DNA of 64,000 bases from the NCBI GenBank assembly GCA_023053545.1, contig JAKZAN010000001.1:826565-890564 (forward strand), in the 5' to 3' direction. Below, piece by piece: positions 22,798-35,429 of the stretch (position 1 is its first letter; each line of letters begins with the position of its first letter). Origin of the DNA: Lepidurus packardi (taxonomy: Eukaryota; Arthropoda; Branchiopoda; Notostraca; Triopsidae). The notes below the pieces were generated by a model that had not been told where the DNA came from, ran no database searches, and saw nothing but the letters and a program-made list of their open reading frames with translations. A program made the translations under genes and the position numbers.

Positions 22798-25700
22798 TCT
22801 AGCCAAAAAAAATTGAAGTCATTAAACTATATCACTTTGAGTAATTCCTCCAAACTGCATCTTCAGATTATTTTCAAAGATAACTTAAAATACCCCACAA
22901 AAATAGCCTAATTTTATTTCACTAGGCAATTAACTATACAGTTTGAGTTTGTAATCATGAAATTTACAATTATTTACAACTCTATTCTTTTTTTATTTGA
23001 ATTTTTATATTTTATTTCGATATTGAATTTGTGGAGAATTTATAATTAGGATTAATTATACCCTTAATTTATACGCCTAATTTTATACATGTAAGTAAAG
23101 TATGTTTGGCGTAAAAAATTGAGCTAAGATTTTTGTTAAACCAGAAAAATTTTCTTGAATTAACGAGGTTAAAGAGAGACTTCAGACTCGTAACTGTTTT
23201 TTATGCGTAGAATTCAGGAAACTCTTAGAAAACTCGTTTAGGTTTTGGAAGCCAGTCGAATAGCGGAAATATTATTCTGCCTGATTAAGATTTGGGAGTT
23301 TTAAAAACCCTTCGAAAATCAAAGACGAGAAGAAAAAGGGGGCAATACAAAAAGATGACAAGATTTCACACACAAAGAGCTAATGCGGTCGAGTTGACTG
23401 CTCTTTAATTAAATAGCTTTTCAGTTTGAGGTTCTAGCTTTTCCTTCTTCTTGAACCATTGCAATCAAGTGCATCTCGGAGACTTCCACGCCAGAAAAGT
23501 GGGCAGAAATAAAGAATAAACAAGCTTTGTGTGACTAGTTTTAAAATGTTCGTTAACAGCTCCAATAAGCTCCAATAATTGATTCTCATTCTTCCAATTC
23601 CAATTCCATTAGGCTAGACAAAAAGCCAATTAATAGTAACAGTAAAATGTAAACATTAAGGCTCCCGAATACCTTAGCTTATGGATGGGAAACGGTCACA
23701 GATGGCACTGATGTTTGTTATTGTTTTGGGGAAGCCTTACCTAAGAAAGTAAACAAAAGAGAGCTTATTGCAGGCACAATTTCTACTCTAAATTTACAAT
23801 TATTTAAAAGGATTAGTTATCTGAGTACCCTATTCTGAACAATTACTTAAATTCATTATATTTACAATAAAATGAAAAGGCCATATTTTCTTTTCTACAG
23901 TTTTCTTTGCTTTCTATATTCTAAATCATCTAACATAATCATTCTAAATATTACAAAATATTAGGACACACACATTGCTAGCCCAAAAGCTGTTCTCTGG
24001 CTAGAAAACACGCTATAAACTCTCGCTTCTTTTTACTTTTTTTTCTCCCAGACTTTGTAGTAAATGGATGCTCCAAACAGCTTAAAATAACTAAAAATAA
24101 CGCAGAGTGGGACTCCAAAGGAGGAGTAGGCAAGTCAAAATACTCAATTAAACCGTTATCCATCTTTCTTAGCTTCCTTAGCTGTATAACAAGTTGAAAG
24201 ACATGTGACGCCTACTCGAGCGCTGCCCAGTACGGCAACGAGCTGTAATTTGAAGCGAGCGGCAAAACCCCACAAAATAAACCGAGTTAAAGGCCAAAAA
24301 AATAGAACTGAAATGGTGTAGAACGGCTTTCCAAGCAATTCTTTATCGTTTGGCCACGCCTTCTTCTATTTTTCGAACCAGCTTTTCCCTTTGACCAGTG
24401 CCAAACGATCTTTTTTTCTTGCGCTCAAAAAAGAGGATGAAAAAGGCAAAACAGCCATTTCTCTTTTTTTCTAGTTTGGGGGATTACTCGCTTCAAAAGA
24501 AGCACCCAGAACATATATTCGGATTAATTTATCTGGCCCCAAATAGCACTAGCGTCCCTCATCCCTCTAAAGACTCTTTCCCGTTCCGCAAAACTTGGCA
24601 ACTTGTTCGCGTTTCATAACTTTGCACCGCCCACAGATTTGTAATTACGTTCTGCCTTGTTGGAAAAATCCTCCAAGAAATTGAAAAGCTGTGGGCTTCA
24701 ATTAAATGTGGTTCTTTTCCTTTGGATGCTAGGATTCATACCATCTTGCGTTTCATTTTTTCTTGAAGTGAGAAAAATAGAAGAAAATGAAGAAAATGAA
24801 AAGCCCAACGTCCGTTCGCCTCTTATTCCAATCGATGGGCCCCATCAACCCAATTTCATTCAAGGGAAAAGTCCCCGGACAAAGACAAACGACCCAAGGG
24901 ACTTTCGGCGCTCCTAACTTGGCATACGGAACAACAAGCCACATAACCTTTTGGATTTTTGGGGGAACACAGCCAGACTGTGAGTTCAAGCCCGAAAACT
25001 GGGGCGCCCAAAGAGAATGCGAGTTACAACGCTTTAACGAACGGTGAAAAATGGATTACTCAAGATATATACAGTTCTCATTCCCATCCACGGCATAGGG
25101 AGGAAAAGAAAAAAGCAAGAAACTTCCTGAGAGGGTAAAGAAACAAGAAAAGGAGTGACTTGGAGTTTAATCACGTCAAGTTTATGGGGTAGCAAATGAA
25201 AACGAAAAAGGGAGAAAACGAATTTTATTTCTATTTTTTAGCTCTTACAAATACAATCCTTTCCCAGACTCTCGGTCTGAAACGACGCCCATTTTTTCTT
25301 CCTCCCGGCGTTATATACTTGTGTAAAGCAGAATGCATATTAAAGGTTTGCTTGTTCTGTCAAGTCCTAACGTTAAGCTGGGGAAAAAATACAGTAAAAG
25401 ACGATTTGAACAACCGAGGAATCTTAGGCAAAGACATACAAACGGATCCAAGTGAACGCTACTTCAGGAAGTTGTTGAAAAAAAACAGGTTTAGGAAGAA
25501 AGCAGGGCTTGTAAAGCTTAAACGGAATGGGTTAATATCGAGAAAGAGAATAAGGAACGAGAATAATCACGAAAAGAAAAGAATTTAGGTTCGACTACTT
25601 AGCCAAATCGTAGACGCAATTAACTCGTCGTAGATAGGGCTGGGAGCTTGACGTTGGGAGAAATGAGGCTTCTTGACAGAACTTGAACAACCCCAATGAG

Positions 25701-26788
25701 TACCGTGACTAGTCATGAGTAGTACGACTGTGGAAAAAGAAATAGACCATTAGCTAGGTCACGACATATAGCTCAGGATTTGTTTCCAAATAGCAGAACA
25801 TGTGTTCATAACATGCTTTAGGAAAGAGCTTGTAGTTTTGCTGGTTCTAAATGAGTATTTTCTAGACCTGATTCTATCCGAATAGTGTATAATGGAATAT
25901 TCTTGACTTTCAGAGACAAACTATCGAAAAATAAACAGTCAAGGTGGGTATTAGGTCTACAAAGAAAGGGTGGTGAATACAACAGGACTTGAAAAGAATT
26001 TTAAAAGGTTCATTATAGATTTTCTGTTATAGTCTTGTGAAGGGTTTGAAAACTTGCCAAACTAATAAGCATGATACAATCACGAACGGCATTAGGCGAA
26101 TGGAATGGAAAATTATGCGCATGGATATTTTTGATAAGTATACTTCACTAAGATGTCTTTGAAGCTTTTCATTCCAAGATGGAATTGTTCTCATACTATA
26201 TTCCATATGCCATATATGCTCAATATACTGCTCATATATGCCATATACTGCTCAATGCCATTAATATAGTAATATATAATATGGAATGTGCTACTTCATT
26301 CCAAACTAAGGACTGCTCAATCTAAGCTAGAAACAGTTTCTAACGGTCAGTTTCTTAAGTACTGCACTACAATTGTAGCACATTTAATGTAGCATTCCTT
26401 GTAGTCTATTTTCTCCTTTAGATTTAGGTATCTTTAGAAGCTTCTATCTTCTTTAGTTCTTCTATCTTTAGCAACGTTCATTATGTAAATTACCTTACTT
26501 GAATGCTAGCTATCACAGCTACAAAAACAAGGTTATCACGAATCCACGAACTGACTATCACTGAAATGAACCCAGGAATTGATTACAGCGCTCTTCACGA
26601 CCAACTAAATCTGGTCGCGCGCGTTAAATTCAATTTCCTTTTGTTTGGCATGTTGTTTTCACCTCCAATAACTTCCCCAACAAAGGCGTTGTACAAAAAA
26701 AGTTGTATTACAGCACAATTTGCTTACAAACGTGAGATCAAGTTGTCAACAAAATAAAACACAAAAAATGTTTCACTCAAAAAAATGG
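22798..26788. other. 4 kb without a supported gene
   Basis: AT-rich sequence with scattered ORFs on both strands. The longest (25196-25588, 130 codons, plus) is lysine-rich and unrecognised; the overlapping pair at 24753-25047 is open on both strands. A copy of the dispersed motif CACAGATGGCACTGATGTTTG is at about 23697. A palindromic CATATATGCCATATACTGC-type stretch lies near 26200-26280. Confidence 0.45.
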
Positions 26789-29700
26789 TTACAATATAGC
26801 ACAAGTTCTGGATTTGACATGTTTCCTGTTGCCACCCGATAACAGCGCTAGCTTGTATTTCAGTTTCACTTTGCCTGTGCCGGTATTGACACCATGATCT
26901 CGGTTCCCGTTTGAAACTAAGCCAGTAGTAGGTTTACTACTGAGTTTGCTCAAATCCGAAGGAACAAAACCAGGTAGAATTGCTTGTTTACGCTCTTCAT
27001 CCACGTGGTGCATCACAATTCGATATGTCCCTATCACAGCACTGCGAACGCCTTTCTCGATATGCGACTGCAGCAATGCCTCACTTATTCCCAATTCTTC
27101 CAGCCGCACTCGAACTCTTTCCTCGGCTTCACCACACTCCTGCCCAAAAGAACCAAGATACAACAATCAGCAGTTTCCTTCATCTCATTTAGTAACAACC
27201 TCTCGTTTTAGGGAGGGGATAAAAGCCTCTTCAGGTAACGGGTCGGGCATCTCTAAGCCCGCCAGCCAGGCGTGACTCTTCATTTTCACAAGAACCAATC
27301 GACTGGAAGGCGTTTTCTGGAGCAAGTTCTTGAGGAAGTCTCGACAAGTCTCCGTCAAGTGCTCAGGCCACGTTAAAGAGCATTCTACGATAACTCGCTT
27401 CAAGCCAGCGACCGTCTGGGCCTGCAAAAACAAAAAAGACAAAAAATACAAATAACAAAAAATAAAAAAGACAAAAAATGAAAAAGACAAAAAATAAAAA
27501 AGACGAAAAATAAAAAAGACGAAAAATAAAAAAGACAAAAAATAAAAAAAGGCAAAAAATAAAAAAGACAAAAAAATAAAACAGGCAAAAAATAAAAAAG
27601 ACAAAAAAAAAATAAAATCCCTGATAAAGAAAAAAAGCAATCTGAGCAAGTTGCTTTTACTTGAAAGGGCATGATGCCAGTGACCATAAAGTACAACAGC
27701 ACGCCTAAGGCCCATATATCCACGGGTCCTCCGGTGTAGGAATCCTCGGTAAATAACTCGGGTGCAGCATAAGGAGGCGAACCGCAAAAAGTCGCCAACT
27801 GCGTCGTACTTTCGGCCACTTGAGTGGAAAAGCCCAAATCCCCCAACTTGACATGAAACGGATCGGCCAAGAAGACGTTTTCTGCTTTGATGTCGCGATG
27901 GAACAGTCCTACCGAGTGCTGTGCAGCAAACACAAAGTAAATGAAACCCATTTCTATTGGGGAAAAAAAATAAAATAAATGTAGACTTACCATGTGATCC
28001 ACTGCTGAGACGAGCTGTGCAAATAAGGGTCGGGCCTCTTCTTCGCTGTAGCGCCCCACGGAGGTAATCCGCCCGTATAATTCACCTCCCGGTGCCAACT
28101 CCAAAATCAAGTGCACACGTGATAAGGTTTCCACCACTTCGTATAACCTATCGTTAATGAAAAACGAGATTTTGAGTACCCTCGTTCCTCATCAACTTTG
28201 CAATTCAAAGTGGTGCTAAAAACGGCATTTACCGGACAATATTAGGATGCCGAAGTGATTCCATGCTGGCAATTTCCCTCGCTAACATGATTTGAGATCG
28301 TTGATCCAACCCACACTTGTCGATCATTTTCACCGCCACGCGTTCTAATGGAAAGTAAGAGCTTTATTAGCATCTCCCCGCGTGTGATACTTGATGCAAT
28401 CATGATAGCAAATGAATTACATAGTTTACATCAGCTTACTAACTTAAAATATATCAGATTAAGGTTAGAGGTTATATAATAGTTATATTAGCTAAAAAAA
28501 GGCAATTCAAGTTCACAAGTTAGCCTATTATAGTAGTGCGTATGGACTTCATCGGCTCATATTCCTTGTACAATCATTAGCCATTGTTAGTTCTATTAAG
28601 ACCGAGTCTACGACCTTGAACTGGTCTAGCACAGCAGGAAACAAAACATATGTTAAATATGAAACCTAATTCAATAGCGCTAGTTATAGAAAGTACTATA
28701 GTAAGTCTTATAGACTATAGTAAGTCTTATAGACTATAGAAGTCTTATAGACTATAGAAGTCTTATAGACTATAGTAAGTCTTATAGACTGCATAATAAG
28801 GGATCAACCCATTAATTTAAAATATATCAGATTAAGGTTCGAGGTTATATATAGTTATATTAGTTAAAAAAAGGCAATTCAAGTTCACAAGTTAGCCTAT
28901 TATAGTAGTGCGTATGGACTTCATCGGCTCGTATTCCTTGTGGCTACAATCATTAGCCGTTGTTAAACGTTCTATTAAGACCGAGTCTAAGACCTTGTAA
29001 CGAATCTAGCACAGCAGGAAACAAAACATATGTTAAATATGAAACCTAATTAAATAGCGCTAGTTATAGAAATTACTATAGTAAGTCTTATAGACTATAG
29101 AAGTCTTATAGACTATAGAAGTCTTATAGACTATAGTAAGTCTTATAGACTTATAAGGGATGAACCCATTAATCATCAATCAAAGGAATTTCAGCTTACT
29201 AAGCTGTAAAAGCTGTACGTTGAAGTACAAAAAACTCTGCTTTAAAGTGTGAAATAAGCTTAAGTTTTGACGTAGAAAGCGGGCTAAATTTATACGGCTA
29301 TTCTTCCAAACTACACAGCATACACTTTAGAGGCATTGTAAAGCAAAGGGAGTCTTGTTCAGAAATGCTAGTATAGATGGTAGCTTCTTGTAAAGTGCAC
29401 TTAAAGTCCATTTTAAGCTCTCTGTGAGAAAAAAATAGTATGCCTCTAGCTTATAAGTCGCTCTTCAATGGCTTCTATTCCTAGCGCTTAGCGTCATCAG
29501 CCACTTTACGGAATTACTAATTTCTTTTCGTATAATAGTACTACAATTGCTTAGGCAATGCTATTAGTACTTATACTGGCGTAATGCTACATTTCAGGTA
29601 ACTTAACGTAGTCGAAAGCTTCACGATGTGACTTGAAACTCTACCGGGAAATCAGGGAAAACACTAATAAGGATAAAAATACCATGAGCTAGTTGATGGA

Positions 29701-30267
29701 AGGCTAACTTCACTTTGGAAAAGTTGCCGGTTCCCAAGTCCCCTCGGAATTTATACAAAGCTATGCGTTTGCCTAGTGTAACTTCGCGGTGCCACCGTTC
29801 ATCATGCATCAAGGCCCACACTAATTGGTCATAACGAGATTTCCGCTCTTCGTCCTATAAGCAAGCGCCAAGGGAAACGAAGGAAAAGTAAATTGACAGT
29901 TGTATGCATAACAAAGTAGGACAAATAGAGTTCAAACATAACATGTTATACCTCATCCAGCTTGTAAGATGTGGTTGAAGGCCATGTGGGACAATTGATG
30001 GCGCCGACTCGGGTAGTCCACGCCGGGTACAAAGGTTTATTATTACTACTTTGATGTCTGGCGCTGCCCGTAGCCCCGCTCCCTACATCCATAATGCAAA
30101 GAAAGGAAACATTCGAGTGAGTAAAAACGAGCGAAACTTAAGATTGTCCAACTTGGAACTACAGGAACGCATACATGCATTCTGATGCAAAGTTAGTCAA
30201 AAACGAGAACATTCTATCTACCTGTTCGTAAGGTGTCGTTATGAGAAGAACTGGACGGATCTAGCAT
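26789..30267 (-). CDS. NIM1K: NIM1-like serine/threonine protein kinase (AMPK-related family)
   Basis: Eight minus-strand coding exons join in phase to 482 residues: 30267-30222, 30082-29952, 29854-29683, 28344-28233, 28147-27991, 27918-27661, 27421-27200, 27139-26789. The P-loop GDLGTGNFSKV is at ~97-107, the VAVK lysine at 122, HRD at ~213-215 and GSPPYAAPELF in the activation segment. The family's DFG motif reads D233-L-G. After the kinase domain comes the tail with a UBA-like LEELGISEALLQ and the final CAIL, matching the NIM1 C-terminus (CSIL) as I remember it. The start is the ATG giving MLDPSSSSHNDTL, followed directly by a donor. Exon seven is preceded by an intron packed with A-rich repeats that stays open and would fake a longer ORF. 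Role: AMPK-related kinase of poorly known substrate. Phe-to-Leu in DFG is probably tolerated. Confidence 0.92.
27425..27625. repeat. A-rich minisatellite in the kinase intron
   Basis: AAAAAATAAAAAAGACAAAA-type units of about 17-18 bp fill the intron between kinase exons 6 and 7. On the minus strand they read as a long Phe/Leu stretch joined to real exons, which is spurious. Confidence 0.85.
28440..29176. repeat. tandem duplication (~375 bp x2) in the kinase intron
   Basis: The two copies (about 28440-28813 and 28816-29176) share TTAAAATATATCAGATTAAGG, GGCAATTCAAGTTCACAAG and AACAAAACATATGTTAAAT. Each ends with a small array of ACTATAGAAGTCTTATAG. They lie entirely in the 1.3-kb intron between coding exons 3 and 4. 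Confidence 0.9.
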
Positions 30268-31273
30268 GGTTGTAAACCTTTCTCACGCCGGAATTCTAAC
30301 GACAAGAAGCGTCCACGCGAGGGGTGTCCAGCACTTGGACCAAACACGAAACTAGGAAAATCCTTCTGCAGAACCTTTGCGCTATTAATAGCGTTTCTTT
30401 TGTTAGGTATGCATATATATATGCTCTTTTGTGGGTCAAACTTTTAATCAAGGACGTTAAAGTTAGCAATCGCGTGCTCAGGGAACGTGTCGAACAACGT
30501 TTACCCTTTGTCACCGCCAGGGAATAAACAAGTTCAGTATTACTTATCACTCAGCTCATGTATCAAAGCAACGTCTGCATAACTGCATAACTGCAAAAGT
30601 GAACTTCTGCGCTACGTAAACTCGGCCGGAGAAGAAGGTGAAGAGAAGCAGAAGACAAGCAGAAGACAAGTTGTCTTACTGCTAAGGATTTCCCTGGAGG
30701 GAATCAATACCTGTCACTCTCCCTCTTCATCAAACTCTGGTTACACTATTTCCCCAATAAAGTACACCCGACACGCCAAACAACTGCACCCACGCCAATT
30801 CCTTCGGTTTATAACTTGTAAACATTACAACATGTAGTAATGCAGGAGATGTAAGGAGCAGGAACCGGATCCGTTTTCTTTTTTACTCGTGATAACGTTT
30901 CCCCTAAATACAGAAAAGATAAGGCACATCAATGAAAATCAATAGAAAGAATCTTTAAATAGAAAATTCCGTTTTCGAGCGCGTGGGGGAAGCATTTCAG
31001 TTTCAAAGCTCTCGCGTGCCTTGTCTAGAATAGCAAAGGAGCCAAGACAACCTCGTGCATGCGAATCAACCACCGAAAGATTCATTTGCACCCAACCTCT
31101 AAACACAAAGTCAGGATTTGGCCCAACGAAATCAACTGAGCGTGTCGTTGAATTGGATACAGTTCATTGAATGGGACATTAAACAGATTCAAAGTCAATG
31201 AAAATGAAATTAATGAAGTCCAAATGAAATTAAGATTCCAACTAGTTTCTTCAAGAAATGAGATTTAACTTAC
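30268..31273. other. upstream region of the kinase; no gene supported
   Basis: Presumed 5' untranslated and promoter region of the NIM1-like gene. No TATA box or repeat stands out. Short ORFs at 30296-30550 on both strands are unrecognised. Confidence 0.4.
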
Positions 31274-31796
31274 ATGACAGTCGTCATCAAAGGAATTTCA
31301 CCAGAATCTATCACCAGAATTGCTTCAGAAGCGTTAAGCATGCAACTCGAACCTACAATAGTCGTTTTCGTGAAAAATCTCACAACTTTCTCAGGACAAC
31401 GTCCAGCTTCCTTGCACGGTGCTTCTACAGCTTTAGGCACCTCGTTCTGCGACAAGTCCAATACTGTAACTGACGTCCGCCAACGTCTTCCGCTCGCTAC
31501 CATGTCTTTTCCTTCCCATGGCAACCAACTTACGTCAAAGGACGGAATCACCAATAAACCTCTGTAATACAACAGCCCAACAACCTTGTCACAAATCAAG
31601 TCAAGAAGATTTTTCCATCCAAAAGTGTCGGTTTCTAATGGGAAAATCGTCCTGTTCTATCGCCTGCAACACAGTGATTACAATTTCCTCCTTTGTTCTA
31701 TGACCCTTACCGAAACCCGGCTGAAGAAATAGCTCTATGTTTACCTTCGTATTCATGCTCTTTGGTCATAAATCTAACTTTAATGGCAGTTACATG
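31274..31796 (-). pseudogene. unrecognised gene fragment with clashing reading frames
   Basis: One minus-strand frame (about 31636-31274) reads FGWKNLLDLICDKVVGLLYY, SFDVSWLPWEGKDM, DLSQNEVPKAVEAPC, KVVRFFTKTTIVGSS and EAILVIDSGEIPLM. It ends at a perfect donor (gtaagt after 31274), or at the TAA that the donor contains. Upstream, a second frame reads GKGHRTKEEIVITVLQAIEQ (31711-31640), and a third reads HVTAIKVRFMTKEHEYEG (31795-31715) before a gtaagg donor. All three look coding, but no splice choice I tried joins them without a stop, so two single-base shifts or a missing exon are implied. Either a decayed gene, a retro-copy, or assembly indels. Family not recognised. Confidence 0.4.
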
Positions 31797-31799
31797 GGG

Positions 31800-32700
31800 C
31801 AAACCCGGCCGTGAAAAAAACAAGAAATAAACATACTTATAAGTCCCTGACCACGAAATGACGGTAAACCGTCACAACGGAAGGAGATCCACGTTTCAGG
31901 GTTACGATTCTATTCGCCGAAGCAAAATTGACGTATTGGTCATCATGTACACGCCATTTTGCTATATCCCCCCAAAGAGATTATCTAAATGAACAAAGGG
32001 AGCAGAAAAACTAACACGGGATTGATTAGACATAGCATTCCAATGATCAATAGGACATAGCATTCGGGTTAAATTCTTCGAAGAAAAAATTCGTTCCTTG
32101 ATAAGGTTTCGGGCCGAAAAAAATCCTGCCTAATTGGATTTTCTTGTCGTGAGGCCTGGTGTCTATTAGATTAGAATGACAACATTGAAAGCTAGCTAAA
32201 GATAAAAGTAAAATATAGTATAAGTAAAAAGTAAAAATAAAAGTAGTAAAAATAAAAATGAAATAAAATCTAAGTAAAAAGTAAAAATAAAAGTAATAAA
32301 AATAAAAATAAAATCAAATATAATTAAAAATAAAAGTAATAAAAATAAAAATATAATACAAGTAAAAAGTAAAAATAAAATATAAGTAAAAAGTAAAAAT
32401 TAAAGTAATAAAAATACAAATAAAATATAAGTCAAAAGTCAAATAAAAGTATGCTATATAGAAATGTATTTTTTCGTAATACAGCTCAAAATATACAGAA
32501 AAATTTCTCGCTCAGCGGTTGACTTCTTAAATGAGGGTAAATTAATTACGCATTTCAACAAAACATGAAGGTAGGGGGAAGGGAACGCCCCCCTACCACT
32601 GTTTCCCACAGTAGATAGCGTGACAAGCGCATAAGCGACTCAACCCGCTTTTTCCCTAACCAAAAAACAAATGTACGATGGTACAGTAGAACCTTTTCGG
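31800..32700. repeat. AT-rich interval with GTAAAAATAAAA repeats
   Basis: Between 32195 and 32450 the sequence is a degenerate array of AAAAGTAAAAATAAAAGTAA units. The rest is single-copy without exons. Confidence 0.75.
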
Positions 32701-32705
32701 AAGCT

Positions 32706-34269
32706 CTAGCTCAGGGTCAAAATGACTTTGCCGGTCGATTTGCGTTGTGCCAAGAAATCCATGGCCGCATTAACATCGTCTAAGCGAAAGCGGGCGGCAA
32801 CCTGGGGGGCGATTAGACCGTCTTCATACAAGGCGATGACGTCATCACCCGCCTCGCTGCCATGATAGAGTTTTCTCTCGTTAAAATGAAGCCGAAAAAA
32901 ATAAAAAAAAATGAATGTGTTGGCTTACCGATACACGTCAAAGTCTGCGTCACGGTAATGACTGAGAGAAACGCCGATTAGTGCAAATGACTTCGGAAGT
33001 AGCTCACTGGTGAGCACATGAGGGATCTTGCGTGACGCAAAACCGGCCACGATCACTTTGCCTTCAAATGCCACGCTAAATAGGTACAAAAAGATATTAA
33101 GAAATTAAGATATTATTATTATTATAAGTAAAGATATTAAGGAGCTGTGACAGTAATTTCGTACTTTTCTTGCAATAAAGAAGATACTAAATAATAATAA
33201 GATAATAAAGATACAATAAATGCAATAAAGAAGATACTCACCATTTGAGGGCGTCGTGAAATACATCACCGCCCACGGCGTCAAAGATGACTTTGGCACC
33301 TTGGTTCGAGGTCACTTCCATGACCTTTTTCTGCAGATCTTTGCTCGTGTACTTGAGAGCAGCAAACGCCCCTTTCTCGCGGACTAAGGAGGCTTTGTCT
33401 TCTGTTCCACAGATGCCGATTACCTTTAGAGCAGTATTATTGAGTGGGAGTGGAGTATTATCCAGAGTAGGACACTAAAAGGGGGAAGGATTTATACTTT
33501 GGCTTTGTAAACATTGGCGGCGAGGTCCACAGCAGCTAAACCGAGGCCTCCCGCGGCTGCAGTGACCACAACAGAATCTTTCTTATCCAATTTGGCTCTT
33601 CTGACTAATCCCAACAAAGCCGTTGCATAGGAATCTAACAAAGAGGCGCCTACGTCAGGGTCCAGTGACTGGGGAACCACCCATACATCCTATTGGAACC
33701 CAAATATTTGTTTTTAATGGCAAAATAAAATGAATAGAAATATTTACTTTGGATAAGGAGATGCACTCTTCTGCAAAACCGCCCCACGTCTGTTTATTTA
33801 GCGCCACTACGTAATCCCCAGCTTTAAGATCCTCGACTGCAGGTCCAACTTCGGAAACTTCGCCACAAACTTCAAAGCCTGGCACAAAAGGAAGCTTCGG
33901 CTGTACGCCATACTCTCCCTGGCACATCAGGATATCTGATGCATTAACGCCACATGCACGGACATGGATTCGTACCTAGTAAGCAGTATTTGAAAACATA
34001 GCCAAGTCTAAAAGTAGCGTGCCTTGGTTATTTACTTCTCCATCTTTTAGTTTGGTATGCGTCCTCAGTTCTTTCACAACAAGCGGTTGCCCAAATTCTT
34101 GCAAAACTGCTGCACGATAAAACGCTACAGTGTTCTGAGAAATGAGCACAGGGCTCTGTAAGGTACGGCATCCTTTGTGTTTAATTAAGGTAGAGTAATT
34201 GGAAGTTAACTGGGGACATTTCCGATCATGTCGGAGCAGTCGAAAACAACTTTTCCATGCTGTCGCCAT
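32706..34269 (-). CDS. mitochondrial quinone oxidoreductase-like protein (zeta-crystallin-type MDR)
   Basis: Six exons (34269-34036, 33975-33748, 33689-33498, 33423-33242, 33075-32929, 32874-32706) join in phase to 383 residues. The N-terminal ~50 residues (MATAWKSCFRLLRHD...) are basic and hydroxylated, as in a mitochondrial presequence. The GroES-like half has VRACGVNASDILMCQGEYG and PFVPGFEVCGEV. The Rossmann half has AAGGLGLAAVDLA (~199-211), a glycine-rich nucleotide-binding turn typical of NADPH-dependent QOR. No structural-zinc cysteine cluster is seen. The C-terminus KSTGKVILTLS is typical of the family. Closest in my memory is quinone oxidoreductase-like protein 2. It probably reduces quinones or other carbonyl substrates with NADPH; the substrate is unknown. 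The start is the ATG at 34269; a GTG one codon earlier is not needed. Confidence 0.92.
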
Positions 34270-35429
34270 CACGCGATTTAACTACTGCTACAAACTCTAC
34301 TAGATGGCGTTACGTACGCACAATTTAAAATTTAAAATCAATTATTTATTTCATGTTATTGAAAAAAAGAAGGAAAAATAAGCAACCATCCAACTCCAAC
34401 CCCAATCGTTATATCCTTTATTTTGATCTAATGTTTTCCTGGCCAACTGAGCTTTAACCCTTTTTTCATGCGCAATTAGTTATCCTGTAGCGATTTAGCT
34501 TCAAGATGGACATCTCACTGACTAAAACTAGATTAAATAAACGAACTTAAAAATATTAAAAATAATTTAAAATTAACCTTTTTAAACATTAAAAATAAGC
34601 TTTTTAGGTACCAAAACTTGTTGCCTTTTATAATAGTTTGTACAACGCCAATCACCTCCGCTTTCTCCAAAAAAACACCCACGGCAAAACAGAAAGAAGC
34701 ATACAATTTAACAGAAGGATAAACTAATGAACCAATTACAATGGTTTTGAATGGCAAGGGGAAAAAACAGAAGTATACAAATGAACCCTTTTTCGGAGAA
34801 CTCGCAGACAAAACCCCCCCCCCCCACAAAATAAACAAAAAGACAGGTACAGTGCTGTGCCCAGGGTACAAATTTCGAAACGAATTAGAAACCGCTGCAA
34901 CTTAGTAAAGCTATTAATATGGGTAAATTTACGCGCTTTTCCCAAATGAACACGTTCATCCCATGCATACCATCGTTATGAAACATTGAAAGATAACCAG
35001 TTTTCTCCCGTTTGTTTTGCCAAACACATAAGAGGAGAGCAGCCAACACTTCTTTTTTCCCTCCCTTGAAAAGAAAAAGGAGCTTTTTTTAGTAACCCTT
35101 TTTTTATCTATACATTCATTTTCAAGAGATCAGAATTTCATTCCTGGGCATTTCCTTTTTTTAAAAAAGAAGAAAACTTGCAATTTCTTCACTTCAACGG
35201 TCACCATATTGTTTATCCAAAAAAAACTATCCTGGTTTCTTTTTTTCATATCCAAAAGTTAACTGAGAATAAATAAAAGTTAACCCCATTGGCCCAGCCA
35301 CTGCACTTTCCGTTTGCACCCAACGCACACATACACACACATAAACCATTGTTATAGCATAGAGAAACAAACGTTCAACCATGAGCAAAAATTCGTCCCA
35401 TTTCTGTACAATTTCCCTCGCACCTATAT
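34270..35429. other. intergenic; no gene supported
   Basis: AT-rich intergenic sequence between the 5' end of the QOR-like gene and the 3' end of the UpSET homologue, both on the minus strand. Small ORFs are unrecognised. A C-run lies near 34815. Confidence 0.5.

Noticed and set aside
25196-25588. 130-codon lysine-rich plus-strand ORF
   Set aside because: No domain, no splice or promoter context and biased composition; could be chance in AT-rich DNA.
27185-28137. Minus-strand ORFs of 200 and 245 codons with a Phe/Leu-rich segment
   Set aside because: They read through the A-rich intron repeats between two kinase exons; spliced exons give the clean NIM1-like sequence.
31274-31567. Plus-strand 97-codon ORF over the unrecognised fragment
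   Set aside because: The minus strand has a better donor and more protein-like sequence, so I treat this as antisense.
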